A DNA stretch of 64,000 nucleotides from Sporosarcina ureae. Its GTDB lineage: Bacteria; Bacillota; Bacilli; Bacillales_A; Planococcaceae. The stretch's first letter is position 1. Each line of letters opens with the position of its first letter. The DNA is taken from contig NZ_CP015109.1 of assembly GCF_002082015.1 (NCBI RefSeq), positions 3,348,429-3,412,428 on the forward strand. The letters are read 5' to 3'. The position numbers were made by a program, and so were the translations under genes. Below, piece after piece: positions 47,032 through 56,309 of the stretch. Below the pieces are notes generated by a model. It saw only the letters and a list, made by a program, of their open reading frames with translations, did no database searches and was not told the DNA's origin.

Positions 47032-47703
47032 TTGACTACAAATTATGCCGCTTATATCGATCATACGCTGTTAAAGGCAGAAGCAACAAAACAGCAAGTG
47101 CTGGAATTATGTGAAGAAGCCAAAAAATATTCTTTCGCTTCTGTTTGTATTAATCCGACTTGGGTAAAAACAGCTGCAGAAGCCTTACAAGGCACAGATG
47201 TAAAAGTATGCACTGTGATCGGCTTCCCTTTAGGCGCGAGCACTTCCGAAGTTAAAGCTTTTGAGGCTAAAGACGCGATTGCCAACGGTGCAACAGAAGT
47301 AGATATGGTCATCAATATAGGTGCATTACAAAGTGGATTGCTTGAACAAGTCCAAAAGGATATCGTAGCCGTCGTACAAGCGGCACAAGATCAGGCTTTA
47401 GTGAAAGTGATCATCGAAACGTCCTTGCTGGATGATATCCAAAAACGTACAGCCTGTGAATTGGCGGTACTCGCAGGAGCGGACTTCGTCAAAACATCGA
47501 CTGGCTTTTCTACTGGCGGTGCGACTCCAGAAGACGTGAAGCTAATGCGTGCTGTTGTAGGGCCCACGATTGGAGTTAAAGCAAGTGGCGGTGTTCGCAG
47601 TGCAGAAGACGTAGATCGTATGATCGAGTCAGGTGCAACGCGCATCGGTGCGAGTTCAGGCGTGGCGATCATGCAAGGTCTCTCATCGTCAGCCGATTAT
47701 TGA
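47032..47703 (+). CDS. deoC: Deoxyribose-phosphate aldolase
   Basis: Splits 2-deoxyribose 5-phosphate into acetaldehyde and glyceraldehyde 3-phosphate. The 223-residue TIM barrel has YIDHTLLK, the Schiff-base lysine K154 in DFVKTSTGF, and the activating K183 in [12 protein letters not shown] start after AAAAGGAG. It stands alone here; in B. subtilis deoC is in a nucleoside catabolism operon elsewhere. No deoR or nupC is next to it. Confidence 0.95.
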   Translation: MTTNYAAYIDHTLLKAEATKQQVLELCEEAKKYSFASVCINPTWVKTAAEALQGTDVKVCTVIGFPLGASTSEVKAFEAKDAIANGATEVDMVINIGALQSGLLEQVQKDIVAVVQAAQDQALVKVIIETSLLDDIQKRTACELAVLAGADFVKTSTGFSTGGATPEDVKLMRAVVGPTIGVKASGGVRSAEDVDRMIESGATRIGASSGVAIMQGLSSSADY

Positions 47704-47756
47704 TCACTTCAAAACAGTAAATCATAAAATTTATCATGATATTCTAATAGTTTTTA

Positions 47757-47785
47757 TTGACCAAATAGAAAATATACGTTATAAT
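47757..47785 (+). promoter_or_regulatory. SigA promoter of rpsU
   Basis: TTGACC (47757-47762) and TATAAT (47780-47785), 17 nt apart, 63 nt upstream of the rpsU start. Confidence 0.85.
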
Positions 47786-47793
47786 TCTATAGT

Positions 47794-47812
47794 ACATAGC
47801 AAAGTGCTATGT
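47794..47812 (+). promoter_or_regulatory. 5' leader hairpin of rpsU
   Basis: ACATAGCA (47794-47801) pairs perfectly with TGCTATGT (47805-47812) around a three-nt loop. It would lie at the extreme 5' end of the transcript predicted from the upstream promoter. Possible stabiliser or regulatory element; the role is unknown. Confidence 0.55.
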
Positions 47813-47847
47813 TTCGAAGTGTGTGTTTGGAGGGAGGGACAAGAGAT

Positions 47848-48021
47848 ATGACTAAGACAGTCGTTCGCAAAAATGAATCACTTGAAGACGCTCTTCGCCG
47901 CTTCAAACGTACTGTATCCAAGAGTGGTACAATACAAGAGAGTAGAAAGCGTGAATTCTATGATAAGCCAAGCGTAAAACGTAAAAAGAAATCAGAAGCT
48001 GCACGTAAGCGCAAGTTCTAA
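47848..48021 (+). CDS. rpsU: 30S ribosomal protein S21
   Basis: A 57-residue basic protein with [18 protein letters not shown] and [22 protein letters not shown], the bS21 hallmarks. The start is the ATG at 47848 after GGAGGGAGGG; an upstream in-frame ATG at 47809 falls in the leader hairpin. The yqeY gene that follows in B. subtilis is absent here. Confidence 0.96.
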   Translation: MTKTVVRKNESLEDALRRFKRTVSKSGTIQESRKREFYDKPSVKRKKKSEAARKRKF

Positions 48022-48073
48022 TTTCTGCCTACATTGAATTTTGACATTACCTACTAATGTAATTTCTTATAGA

Positions 48074-48110
48074 CCGAAGATCCTTTATTGGATTTTCGGT
48101 TTATTTTATT
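48074..48110 (+). terminator. Terminator after rpsU
   Basis: CCGAAGATCC (48074-48083) pairs with GGATTTTCGG (48090-48099, one wobble), then a T-rich tract. Confidence 0.85.
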
Positions 48111-48187
48111 GTGTGAAATGTAAATTGGCACTTATCCAAGTTATCCTTAACTTCCTGCGTGGATACGAATTTACTCTCGTGAATCAC
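48101..48187 (-). CDS. Possible 28-residue ORF, weak
   Basis: On the reverse strand a GTG-started frame of 28 codons has a well-placed AAAGGAG ribosome-binding site. The product has no membrane span or recognised motif (it includes STQEVKDNLDKC). It ends in the T-rich tail of the rpsU terminator. It may be a chance ORF or the relic of a gene; the remainder of this ~200-nt stretch (48110-48311) holds nothing else I can support. Confidence 0.2.
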   Translation of the reverse strand: MIHESKFVSTQEVKDNLDKCQFTFHTIK

Positions 48188-48311
48188 CCGTTACTCCTTT
48201 ATAAATCCGAACTCCACTTCAACTATTTAGCTCATTTTTATTCATAAATAAACCATATACCATCAAGCGATGACACATGAAAAGAAAAACTTTGATTTAA
48301 TTGCGATTAAA

Positions 48312-48337
48312 TGAAACTAAATGCTTTTTCAAACGTA
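48312..48337 (+). promoter_or_regulatory. SigW-type ECF promoter of nfeD-floA
   Basis: TGAAAC (48312-48317) and CGTA (48334-48337) are exactly 16 nt apart, the full SigW consensus. B. subtilis yqeZ-yqfA-yqfB is a known SigW operon. A TATAAT at 48347-48352 could give additional SigA transcription. Confidence 0.82.
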
Positions 48338-48378
48338 AATAGTAAGTATAATAGGCAGTAGAGAGAGGTGAGAACATA

Positions 48379-49716
48379 ATGACTAAAATGATTAGGTCAG
48401 TTTTTCTGCTCATTTTATTCATCAGTACAATCGCATTGCCTTTTATACACTCAGACGCAGCTGAAACAAAAGTATATCAAGTACCCCTTCACCAAGAAGT
48501 AGAAAAGGGGCTGCATGCCTTCTTGCAGCGTTCATTTAAAGAAGCCAAAGCTGAAGGCGCAGAGACGATTGTGTTGGATATAGACACTCCTGGAGGCTTT
48601 GTAGATGCTGCCGATCAAATCGCAAAGCTGATGAAAGCAACTGACGATGTCAAGATTGTCGCATTCATTAATGATCGAGCACTATCTGCTGGTGCTTTTC
48701 TTGCGCTTTATGCAGATGAAATTTACATGACACCAAATGGTTCGATCGGGGCTGCACAAGTGATTGATGGATCTGGAAATGCAGCAGAAACAAAAGCCAA
48801 TAGTTATTGGTTGGCGCAAATGAAAAATGCCGCAAAGCACTCAGGTCGTGATCCACAATATGCACTGGCGATGGCCAACCCTGAGATTGATCTGCCGGAC
48901 TTGCGTGCACAAAAAGGGGAACTTCTGACTCTCACTGCTGACGAAGCCGAACAGGTGGAGTACAGTGAAGGAACAGTGGCTACATTTGATGAATTACTGA
49001 AGAAGCTAGACTTGGAAGATGCACAAGTCATTTCTACAGCGGAAACGTTTACAGAGAAAATGGCTCGATTCATCACCAATCCGGTCGTTGTACCGATTTT
49101 ACTTTCCGTTGCGAGTCTCGGATTGATTGTAGAATTATATTCACCAGGCTTTGGTGTGCCGGGAAGCATGGGGCTAACCGCTTTATTCTTATTCTTCTAC
49201 GGACATACAGTAGCAGGTCTCGCAGGTTATGAGACATTGATATTGTTCTTGCTCGGTGTCGCGCTCATCATTGCTGAATTCTTTGTTGCGGGAGGAATAG
49301 CAGGGATTTTCGGGATCTTGGCTATCATAGGAAGTATTTTACTGGCAGGCACAAATTTAGCATTCATGGCAATCTCGGTACTAATTGCGATAGCCGTAGC
49401 ATTGATAGGAGCGGTGGTTATTATGAAATTCTTCGGTAAAAAACTCCATCTATTGAATAAAATCATTTTAATGGTTACTATGGATACGGAAAGCGGTTAC
49501 GTCTCCAATAAAAATCGTAAGGAGTTATTGCAGAAAGTTGCAACAACCATTACACCACTTTATCCATCCGGTGTCGCTGAAGTAGATGGTGAACGGATCG
49601 ATGTTGTATCAGAAGGTCGTTACATCGAAAGTGGTAAAGAAGTAGTGATTGTAGAGGTAGAAGGCTTTAGAATCGTTGTGAGAGAGAAGAAGAAAGAGGA
49701 GGAACAAGGCTTATGA
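48379..49716 (+). CDS. nfeD: NfeD-family membrane serine protease-like protein (YqeZ)
   Basis: A long-form NfeD of 445 residues: N-terminal signal peptide ([18 protein letters not shown]), a ClpP-like domain with [11 protein letters not shown] and the Ser in [12 protein letters not shown], then four to five membrane helices, and a soluble C-terminal OB-like domain ending in acidic residues. It forms a pair with the flotillin-like FloA and is linked to membrane-stress resistance. Its stop overlaps the floA ATG. Confidence 0.93.
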   Translation: MTKMIRSVFLLILFISTIALPFIHSDAAETKVYQVPLHQEVEKGLHAFLQRSFKEAKAEGAETIVLDIDTPGGFVDAADQIAKLMKATDDVKIVAFINDRALSAGAFLALYADEIYMTPNGSIGAAQVIDGSGNAAETKANSYWLAQMKNAAKHSGRDPQYALAMANPEIDLPDLRAQKGELLTLTADEAEQVEYSEGTVATFDELLKKLDLEDAQVISTAETFTEKMARFITNPVVVPILLSVASLGLIVELYSPGFGVPGSMGLTALFLFFYGHTVAGLAGYETLILFLLGVALIIAEFFVAGGIAGIFGILAIIGSILLAGTNLAFMAISVLIAIAVALIGAVVIMKFFGKKLHLLNKIILMVTMDTESGYVSNKNRKELLQKVATTITPLYPSGVAEVDGERIDVVSEGRYIESGKEVVIVEVEGFRIVVREKKKEEEQGL

Positions 49717-50708
49717 TGGGACTAGGAACAATTGGACTGGTAGCAGCAGTCTTTATCATCATCATCGTACTGGCGATATTCTTTACATTCGTTCCAGTGA
49801 CGCTGTGGATTTCCGCAATTGCGGCAGGCGTACGAGTAAGTATCTTCACATTAATCGGTATGCGTTTACGTCGAGTTATTCCGAATCGAGTCGTGAACCC
49901 GTTGATCAAAGCACATAAAGCGGGTCTGACAGTATCGATTAACCAATTGGAAAGTCATTACCTTGCTGGTGGTAACGTAGACCGCGTAGTGAATGCGTTA
50001 ATCGCTGCGCAACGTGCAAACATTGAATTGACGTTTGAAAGAGCACAAGCGATCGATTTAGCAGGACGTGACGTACTAGAAGCAGTTCAAATGTCCGTTA
50101 ATCCGAAAGTAATTGAAACGCCATTTATCGCAGGTGTTGCGATGAACGGTATCGAAGTAAAAGCAAAAGCGCGTATTACAGTTCGTGCCAACATCGACCG
50201 TCTTGTCGGTGGTGCGGGTGAAGATACAGTTGTTGCTCGTGTTGGTGAAGGGATCGTATCTACAATCGGTTCTTCTATCAGCCACGCGAAAGTACTAGAA
50301 AATCCAGATCTGATTTCCCAAACGGTACTGAAAAAAGGGTTGGATTCAGGTACAGCGTTTGAAATCCTCTCCATTGATATTGCCGACGTAGATATCGGTA
50401 AAAACATCGGTGCAGAACTTCAGACTGAACAAGCGATGGCAGATAAAAATATTGCCCAAGCAAAAGCAGAAGAACGTCGCGCAATGGCTGTTGCGAACGA
50501 ACAAGAGATGAAGGCGAAAACTCAAGAGATGCGTTCGAAAGTTGTGGGTGCAGAAGCTGAAGTACCTTTAGCTATGGCTGAAGCATTGCGCTCAGGCAAT
50601 ATCGGGATTATGGATTATATGAATTATAAAAATATCCAAGCAGATACAAGCATGCGGGATTCGATTAGCAAAACAGGCTCGGATCAACAACCAAAGAAAG
50701 ATCAATAA
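49713..50708 (+). CDS. floA: Flotillin-like protein FloA (YqfA)
   Basis: A 331-residue membrane protein with an N-terminal hydrophobic hairpin ([22 protein letters not shown]), a SPFH-like central region ([32 protein letters not shown]) and a C-terminal coiled coil with [15 protein letters not shown]. It organises functional membrane microdomains in B. subtilis. Overlaps nfeD by four nt; a second ATG directly follows the first. Confidence 0.95.
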   Translation: MMGLGTIGLVAAVFIIIIVLAIFFTFVPVTLWISAIAAGVRVSIFTLIGMRLRRVIPNRVVNPLIKAHKAGLTVSINQLESHYLAGGNVDRVVNALIAAQRANIELTFERAQAIDLAGRDVLEAVQMSVNPKVIETPFIAGVAMNGIEVKAKARITVRANIDRLVGGAGEDTVVARVGEGIVSTIGSSISHAKVLENPDLISQTVLKKGLDSGTAFEILSIDIADVDIGKNIGAELQTEQAMADKNIAQAKAEERRAMAVANEQEMKAKTQEMRSKVVGAEAEVPLAMAEALRSGNIGIMDYMNYKNIQADTSMRDSISKTGSDQQPKKDQ

Positions 50709-50741
50709 TAACAAGATGAATTCCCGGGAAGGGGATGCATA

Positions 50742-51266
50742 ATGGAACAACTGATAATTTTGGTCATTATGCTGGCTCTGGGATCTTTATTCGGTAAAAA
50801 GAAAGACCAAGAGAAACCAGATCAACAACCGAAGCGACCACCAAGTCAGCAATGGCCAGCTCAACCCACTCAGCGACAAATGAGTCAAAGAGAACCACAG
50901 CGTACAAATGCTGCTCCTGTAGAGAAGCCGCGTTCGTTGAAAGAGTTATCTCGAAACCTATTTGAAGATATTCAAAAGGAATTCCAAGATGTCCAACAAG
51001 AAACGTTAGAACCTGAGCAACCTGTCAAGACACAGGCGCCTCAGTCGGAAATCTTCTATGCAGAGCCCAAGAAACCTGTTCAACCTGCTTCTACGGCCCG
51101 TCCAGAGCGTCAAACGGGCAGAGGTAGAATCCGTGGAGATCAACAGTCCGGTACATTTGAAGACGAACAAATTTTGCAGGAAGACTTGATTCCAAGAACG
51201 TCTCAGCAGGTCATGCAAGGAATTGTGTATGCAGAAATTTTAGGTCCACCAAAATCAAAACGATAA
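50742..51266 (+). CDS. Membrane-anchored Gln/Pro-rich protein in the SigW operon (YqfB position)
   Basis: The 174-residue protein has an N-terminal hydrophobic segment (LIILVIMLALGSLFG), a basic stop-transfer, and then a long Gln-, Pro- and Glu-rich, probably disordered cytosolic region with a short conserved-looking SLKELSRNLFEDIQKEFQ helix and a C-terminal QQVMQGIVYAEILGPP motif. It is co-directional with floA and ends at a strong terminator, so it is probably the last gene of the SigW unit. I do not recognise a function; position suggests an accessory role for FloA. Confidence 0.75.
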   Translation: MEQLIILVIMLALGSLFGKKKDQEKPDQQPKRPPSQQWPAQPTQRQMSQREPQRTNAAPVEKPRSLKELSRNLFEDIQKEFQDVQQETLEPEQPVKTQAPQSEIFYAEPKKPVQPASTARPERQTGRGRIRGDQQSGTFEDEQILQEDLIPRTSQQVMQGIVYAEILGPPKSKR

Positions 51267-51274
51267 TCATGCCG

Positions 51275-51312
51275 CCCCCTGTCTTTTCATAGGATGAGAC
51301 AGGGGGTTTTTT
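51275..51312 (+). terminator. Terminator whose 3' arm carries the yqfC ribosome-binding site
   Basis: CCCCCTGTC (51275-51283) and GACAGGGGG (51298-51306), then TTTTTT (51307-51312). The AGGGGG of the 3' arm is the only ribosome-binding site for yqfC, whose ATG is at 51314. A CATAGGAT octamer in the loop (51288-51295) could be a SigE -10. Confidence 0.9.
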
Positions 51313-51313
51313 C

Positions 51314-51571
51314 ATGAAAAAATTATTCGCACTTCATCCATCCATTATTCTAGATGAATTCAACTCATTGCGGATTACTGGTAACTATCGCTTGCTTGCA
51401 TTAGGCGAAAAATCCGTATCTTTTCAAACGAATGACTATGTCATGACTGTCAAAGGAGAAGATGTAACAGTTCTAATGCTGACTGAACAACACGCCCACA
51501 TATCGATTGATGAACTACAGGAAGTGACGGTGCGCTATACGCCTGATGAAGGAAACAGCTATGAGTCCTAA
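51314..51571 (+). CDS. yqfC: Sporulation protein YqfC
   Basis: An 85-residue protein of the YabP/YqfC family with ITGNYRLLALGEKSVSFQT and VMTVKGEDVTVLML. B. subtilis yqfC is SigE-dependent and yqfC-yqfD mutants have mother-cell engulfment-related defects. Translation depends on AGGGGG inside the preceding terminator arm. The end overlaps yqfD by 11 nt. Confidence 0.9.
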   Translation: MKKLFALHPSIILDEFNSLRITGNYRLLALGEKSVSFQTNDYVMTVKGEDVTVLMLTEQHAHISIDELQEVTVRYTPDEGNSYES

Positions 51572-52652
51572 ACGATTTGAAGTTCAGGTGAAAAATGTTC
51601 GTAACGGTTCTGTTTTTCTAAGTAGATTACAGAGAGAGCATGTTAAGATCAGTAGCTTGTACGTTTCCGGAAGCGCTATATTTTTTGAAACGGACACAAA
51701 GGGAATTCAGATCATCCGTCGTTACAGAAGAAAATACCATGTAAAAGTACAAATCAGGCGTAAAGGGTTGGATACTGTTCAGCATCGATTATTCGCTTCT
51801 TTATTATTTTTAATCGTCTGTTTCATTCCGCTAGTAGCCTCGTTGTTTCTGTGGAATATCACTGTGGAAAGTGATGTGCCCGAAATTGCGCAACGAATGG
51901 AGACAAAGATGGAAAAAGCACAAATTACAGCACCCTCTTTATTATCCAAATTACCAGAGGAGGATGAAATTCGTCGGCTGCTGATGCAAGATGAACCTTC
52001 TCTATCCTGGATCCGGTTTTCTAGCGTAGGCACTTCATTAATTATTTCACCGATGCTAGCGCCATTGTCGACCGAAGTGAAAGAAGAAGTGAAAGAAAAG
52101 CCATCTCATCTAGTAGCAAAAACAGGAGGGGTGATTACACGCTTTGCATTAACAAGAGGAGAAAGAGCGAGCATCATTCATCAAACGGTAAAAAAAGGCG
52201 ATATGCTGGCGACAGGGATTTTAGAACAAGGAGAAAAAACAACAGTGGTAGGGGCGGACGGAGAAGTGTTTGCTGACTACTGGTTAGAATGTCATTTTGA
52301 ATTACCGCGGACGATTAGTTATTCCATTCAAGGGCAGGAAAACCTAAATATCAGTTGGCAAAAGCCATGGAACGGTAATCAATTGAAAAATATTAGCTTT
52401 AGAAATCCGATTATTATCGATAAGACGAAAGAAACTCACATTCAGGAAGTGTTTTTGGAAAAAGGAATGGAAGAGACCATCATCTTGCCACTGATCAAGT
52501 ATGAATTATTGTCAAAGAAAACAAATGAGCGCATAATTAAGGAAGAAAACATTTTACATGTATCCTTCACTAATGATAAAGTAAGTGGGACTATACTATT
52601 TTTACTTAATGAAAACATTGCTGAAAAACGACCTATAACTCAAGGAGACTGA
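51561..52652 (+). CDS. yqfD: Sporulation protein YqfD
   Basis: A 363-residue protein of the YqfD family, with an N-terminal soluble part (VRNGSVFLSRLQREHVKISSL), one transmembrane helix (FASLLFLIVCFIPLVASLFLW), and a large extracytoplasmic C-terminal part containing VAKTGGVITRFALTRGE, typical of the family. The ATG at 51561 has seven-nt spacing from AAGGA. Mother-cell sporulation function inferred from B. subtilis. phoH follows in six nt. Confidence 0.9.
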   Translation: MSPKRFEVQVKNVRNGSVFLSRLQREHVKISSLYVSGSAIFFETDTKGIQIIRRYRRKYHVKVQIRRKGLDTVQHRLFASLLFLIVCFIPLVASLFLWNITVESDVPEIAQRMETKMEKAQITAPSLLSKLPEEDEIRRLLMQDEPSLSWIRFSSVGTSLIISPMLAPLSTEVKEEVKEKPSHLVAKTGGVITRFALTRGERASIIHQTVKKGDMLATGILEQGEKTTVVGADGEVFADYWLECHFELPRTISYSIQGQENLNISWQKPWNGNQLKNISFRNPIIIDKTKETHIQEVFLEKGMEETIILPLIKYELLSKKTNERIIKEENILHVSFTNDKVSGTILFLLNENIAEKRPITQGD

Positions 52653-52657
52653 AAATA

Positions 52658-53620
52658 TTGAGCGAAAATGTACTTCAACTTCATATTGAAGAACCGAATG
52701 AAGCGATTATGCTTCTTGGCATTTCCGATCAGAACATGAATCTGATCGAAGAAGAATTGAAAATCTCAATCCACACACGAGGCGAAACCATCTCGATCAG
52801 TGGAGAAGAAGAACAAGCGGTAGTCGCGAAAACATTGCTTGAGCAGTTACTAAAAGTTATCCGTAAAGGCATTAATATCAATTTACGCGATGTAGCAACG
52901 GCGATTGAAATGGCAAAGAACGGCACGATTGAATATTTCTCTTCTTTATACGAAGAAGAAATCGCACGCAACACAAAAGGAAAAGTTATTCGGGCAAAGA
53001 CAATCGGACAAAGAGAATACGTCCAGGCGATCCGTTCAAAGGATTTGGTATTTTGTATCGGACCTGCCGGAACAGGAAAAACGTATCTCGCTGTCGTGAT
53101 GGCAGTGCAGGCAATGAAAACAGGTTCAGTAAAACGAATCGTGTTGACCCGTCCTGCTGTTGAAGCCGGAGAGAGCTTAGGATTCCTTCCAGGCGACTTG
53201 AAAGAGAAAGTAGATCCATACCTTCGCCCGCTTTACGACGCGCTACACGACGTGCTAGGTGCCGAACATACGGAACGTCTTATGGAACGCGGTGTCATTG
53301 AAATTGCGCCTTTAGCGTATATGCGCGGTAGAACACTTGATGATGCATTCGTTATTTTGGATGAAGCCCAAAATACAACGAAAGCACAAATGAAAATGTT
53401 TTTAACTCGTCTCGGTTTTGGATCGAAGATGGTCATCACAGGTGATAAAACGCAAATTGATTTACCACGCGGTGCGGAATCGGGTCTCAATGTCGCAGAA
53501 CATATTTTGAAAAAAGTGCAAGATATCCAGTTTATGTACTTGGAGCAAGGTGACGTAGTCCGACACCCAATTGTAGCGAAAATCATTGATGCATATGAGA
53601 AAGAGCAGTCAACTAATTAA
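52658..53620 (+). CDS. phoH: PhoH family ATPase
   Basis: A 320-residue P-loop protein with an N-terminal KH-like region, Walker A GPAGTGKTYLAV, LTRPAVEAGESLGFLPGDL, DDAFVILDEAQNTTKAQ (Walker B) and TGDKTQIDLPRG. RNA helicase or nuclease-associated role is proposed for the family. TTG start after AAGGAG. Its final codons form the 5' arm of the next terminator. Confidence 0.94.
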   Translation: MSENVLQLHIEEPNEAIMLLGISDQNMNLIEEELKISIHTRGETISISGEEEQAVVAKTLLEQLLKVIRKGININLRDVATAIEMAKNGTIEYFSSLYEEEIARNTKGKVIRAKTIGQREYVQAIRSKDLVFCIGPAGTGKTYLAVVMAVQAMKTGSVKRIVLTRPAVEAGESLGFLPGDLKEKVDPYLRPLYDALHDVLGAEHTERLMERGVIEIAPLAYMRGRTLDDAFVILDEAQNTTKAQMKMFLTRLGFGSKMVITGDKTQIDLPRGAESGLNVAEHILKKVQDIQFMYLEQGDVVRHPIVAKIIDAYEKEQSTN

Positions 53621-53635
53621 TTGACTGCTTTTTTT
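53604..53635 (+). terminator. Terminator overlapping the end of phoH
   Basis: AGCAGTCAA (53604-53612) pairs with TTGACTGCT (53621-53629), followed by a T-run to 53635. The phoH stop codon lies in the loop. Confidence 0.88.
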
Positions 53636-53698
53636 GAATGATGAAGATACATAGTTCATCCATCATGTACAGAACATTTGCTGAAAGGAGGCAATTGC

Positions 53699-55816
53699 AT
53701 GACAGCTTTAAAGGAACTTCTTTCACAACTTCGAAAAGTGAAATTTACATTTCTTTTGCTTCTTGTCGTCTCTCTTTCTAGTATCCTGTTGTTTTTTCTG
53801 ATGTATAGCAGTACGCAGAACGAAACGTACGAAATTTCGGCTTTTGAGATTTCACCGAAAACTATACGTTCACCGAAAACAATAGAAGATATCGAGAAAA
53901 CCGAATTCGAACGTGTACGGGCGGAACAGGCAGTACCGAATTCCTATCGTTTCTCGGAAGATATTATGAAAAATCGTCAAGCCATCCTTGGTTCGATCTT
54001 TACTGCAGTAAGCGATGTTAAAGTCGAAGTGAAAGAAGACCCTGACATGACTTCGAGTACTAAAATGAAGTTACTTCATAAAAAGTTGAAAGGTCTTGAA
54101 AAGGAACAGACTTTATTACCTGTTACAGATGACCAACTGAAACAACTACTTTCGGCTGAACAAAGTGATTTGAATAATTTGCATGAGTTGTTGACACATG
54201 TCGTGGGAAGAGAATTATCGAAGCCATTTAAAGCGGAACAGGTGCCCATGCATCGCTACGAGGTGGAACGCAACATTCGAGAAACGAATACCTTACCAAG
54301 AGATTTGGTTGAGGTGGCATTAGCGCTCGGACGAATGGCAGTAGTGGAAACGGAAATAATCGATGAAGAATTAACTGTTAAGAATAAAAGGGATGCGCGA
54401 GATTCAGTTGAAGCAATCCGGATTTTACAAGGACAAGTCATCGTGCGTGAAGGACAGTTGATCGACCGTGATGTGTATCACCAACTGGAGCTTTCTGGAG
54501 TTCTTACTAATCAATCTTCACGTAAACTGACGCTCGGCATTATCCTGTTTATATTGTTCGTATCCAGTTTGATTGTTTTACACTTTGGCCAGTCCAAAAG
54601 AGATGAGACATTCAAAAAGAAAGCGCTCGGTATATTCTATATTATTTTACTGTTGGCAGTCGTATTGATGAAAATTGTCAGCTACATTGATTATGAATTT
54701 GATGTCCTTATTGCATTTTTATTTCCGACGGCTCTCGTACCGATGCTGATTAAGTTATTGATTAATGAGCGTTCGGCGGTACTGGCGACGATTATTACTT
54801 CCGCGACAGCTGGCATCATGTTGCAAGAAGGTTTGGTCGCCATCATGCAAATGGAAGTAGCATTGTATATTTTATTTGGTGGGATCGTAAGTGTTTATTT
54901 ACTAAGTGAGCATGGCAGACGCTCAACGATTCTACAGACGAGTATTGGCGTTGCGGGATCAAACATGATGTTCATCATATTTTATTTATTGATGACACAA
55001 ACTAGTTATACAACGTCAGAGTTGATTTTTTATGCGGTGGCGGCCATTTCGTCTGGCTTGTTGTCCGGGGCTTTAACATTAGGGGTATTGCCGTTTTTCG
55101 AGTCAAGTTTCCATTTACTTTCTAATATGCGTTTAGTGGAGCTTTCGAATCCTAATCATCCGTTACTAAAGAAAATCTTAGTGGAGACACCGGGTACATA
55201 CCACCATAGCATTATGGTTGCGAATTTAGCGGATGCAGCGTGTGAAGCAATTGGCGCTAACGGATTACTCGCGCGTGTCGGCAGTTATTATCATGATATT
55301 GGGAAGACGATTCATCCCGGATTCTTCATTGAGAACCAACATAATGGTCGGAATCTGCATGATGCACTGACACCCGAGAAAAGTCGTGATATGATTATAG
55401 CCCACGCGGAAGATGGAGCAAAAATTTTGGAGAAACATCGGATGCCCAAAGAACTCATAGCGATCGCAAGACAGCACCACGGAACGAGTAGCGTCAAATT
55501 CTTTTATTTGAAAGCGAAAGAAACCAATCCGGATGTAAATGAAGATGATTTCCGATATCCTGGTCCGAAACCCCAAACGAAAGAAAATGCGGTAATCATG
55601 ATTGCGGACAGTGTGGAAGCGGCAGTGCGTTCCATGAAAGAACCGACACCTGAAAAAATTGCTACGCTCGTCAATGTAATTGTGCGTGGCAAATTAGAAG
55701 ACGATCAATTTGATGAATGTGATTTGTCGTTAAAAGAAATTAAACTAGTCAAACAAGCAATTAATGAAACGTTAAACGGGATCTTCCATAATCGTATTGA
55801 ATATCCCGATAAGTAA
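53699..55816 (+). CDS. pgpH: Cyclic di-AMP phosphodiesterase PgpH (7TM-HD)
   Basis: The 705-residue protein has one N-terminal transmembrane helix, an extracellular 7TMR-HDED region, a cluster of seven membrane helices (about residues 280-470), and a cytosolic HD domain (LVETPGTYHHSIMVANLA, YYHDIGKTIHPGFFIENQ). It degrades c-di-AMP. The ATG at 53699 follows AAAGGAGG. ybeY follows, as in B. subtilis (yqfF). Confidence 0.95.
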   Translation: MTALKELLSQLRKVKFTFLLLLVVSLSSILLFFLMYSSTQNETYEISAFEISPKTIRSPKTIEDIEKTEFERVRAEQAVPNSYRFSEDIMKNRQAILGSIFTAVSDVKVEVKEDPDMTSSTKMKLLHKKLKGLEKEQTLLPVTDDQLKQLLSAEQSDLNNLHELLTHVVGRELSKPFKAEQVPMHRYEVERNIRETNTLPRDLVEVALALGRMAVVETEIIDEELTVKNKRDARDSVEAIRILQGQVIVREGQLIDRDVYHQLELSGVLTNQSSRKLTLGIILFILFVSSLIVLHFGQSKRDETFKKKALGIFYIILLLAVVLMKIVSYIDYEFDVLIAFLFPTALVPMLIKLLINERSAVLATIITSATAGIMLQEGLVAIMQMEVALYILFGGIVSVYLLSEHGRRSTILQTSIGVAGSNMMFIIFYLLMTQTSYTTSELIFYAVAAISSGLLSGALTLGVLPFFESSFHLLSNMRLVELSNPNHPLLKKILVETPGTYHHSIMVANLADAACEAIGANGLLARVGSYYHDIGKTIHPGFFIENQHNGRNLHDALTPEKSRDMIIAHAEDGAKILEKHRMPKELIAIARQHHGTSSVKFFYLKAKETNPDVNEDDFRYPGPKPQTKENAVIMIADSVEAAVRSMKEPTPEKIATLVNVIVRGKLEDDQFDECDLSLKEIKLVKQAINETLNGIFHNRIEYPDK

Positions 55817-55831
55817 AGGAGCAGAGCCATT

Positions 55832-56305
55832 ATGATAGATTTTTATTTCGAAGATGAAACAGAAATCGTGGACCCAAGTTCGGAGACATTGATCAAGGAT
55901 TTGCTGACTCACGCATCCATCATGGAGAAAATGGAAGGTTTATATGAGTTATCTATTACATTTATGGATGATGAATCCATCCAAGCGGTGAATGCTGAAT
56001 ACAGAGGCAAAGACCGTCCAACTGACGTCATTTCATTTGCGCTAGAGGAGTTGTCTGAAGGTGAAGTGGCGATTGTTCGTGAAAGCGATATGCCGGTTGT
56101 TCTAGGAGATATCATTATTTCTATTGATACTGCTAAACGTCAGGCTATTGAATATAATCACTCGTTCGAGCGAGAACTCGGATTTCTTGCATTGCATGGA
56201 TTCTTACACTTACTTGGATATGATCATCTTGATGAAGAAGAAGAACGTGAAATGTTCGGCAGACAGACAGAAATTTTAACTGCATTCGGTTTGGAACGGC
56301 AGTGA
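55832..56305 (+). CDS. ybeY: Endoribonuclease YbeY
   Basis: Metal-dependent RNase used in 16S rRNA maturation and ribosome quality control. The 157-residue protein has the zinc motif HGFLHLLGYDH and the TDVISFALEE segment. AAAGGAG ribosome-binding site. dgkA starts four nt after the stop. Confidence 0.96.
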   Translation: MIDFYFEDETEIVDPSSETLIKDLLTHASIMEKMEGLYELSITFMDDESIQAVNAEYRGKDRPTDVISFALEELSEGEVAIVRESDMPVVLGDIIISIDTAKRQAIEYNHSFERELGFLALHGFLHLLGYDHLDEEEEREMFGRQTEILTAFGLERQ

Positions 56306-56309
56306 GTCT

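Noticed and set aside
47720..47755. AT-rich partial palindrome upstream of the rpsU promoter
   Set aside because: Looked like a possible UP element or operator but the symmetry is weak and expected in AT-rich DNA.
48041..48247. Forward 68-codon ORF after rpsU
   Set aside because: It spans the rpsU terminator hairpin, has no ribosome-binding site, and its composition looks like chance translation of AT-rich intergenic DNA.
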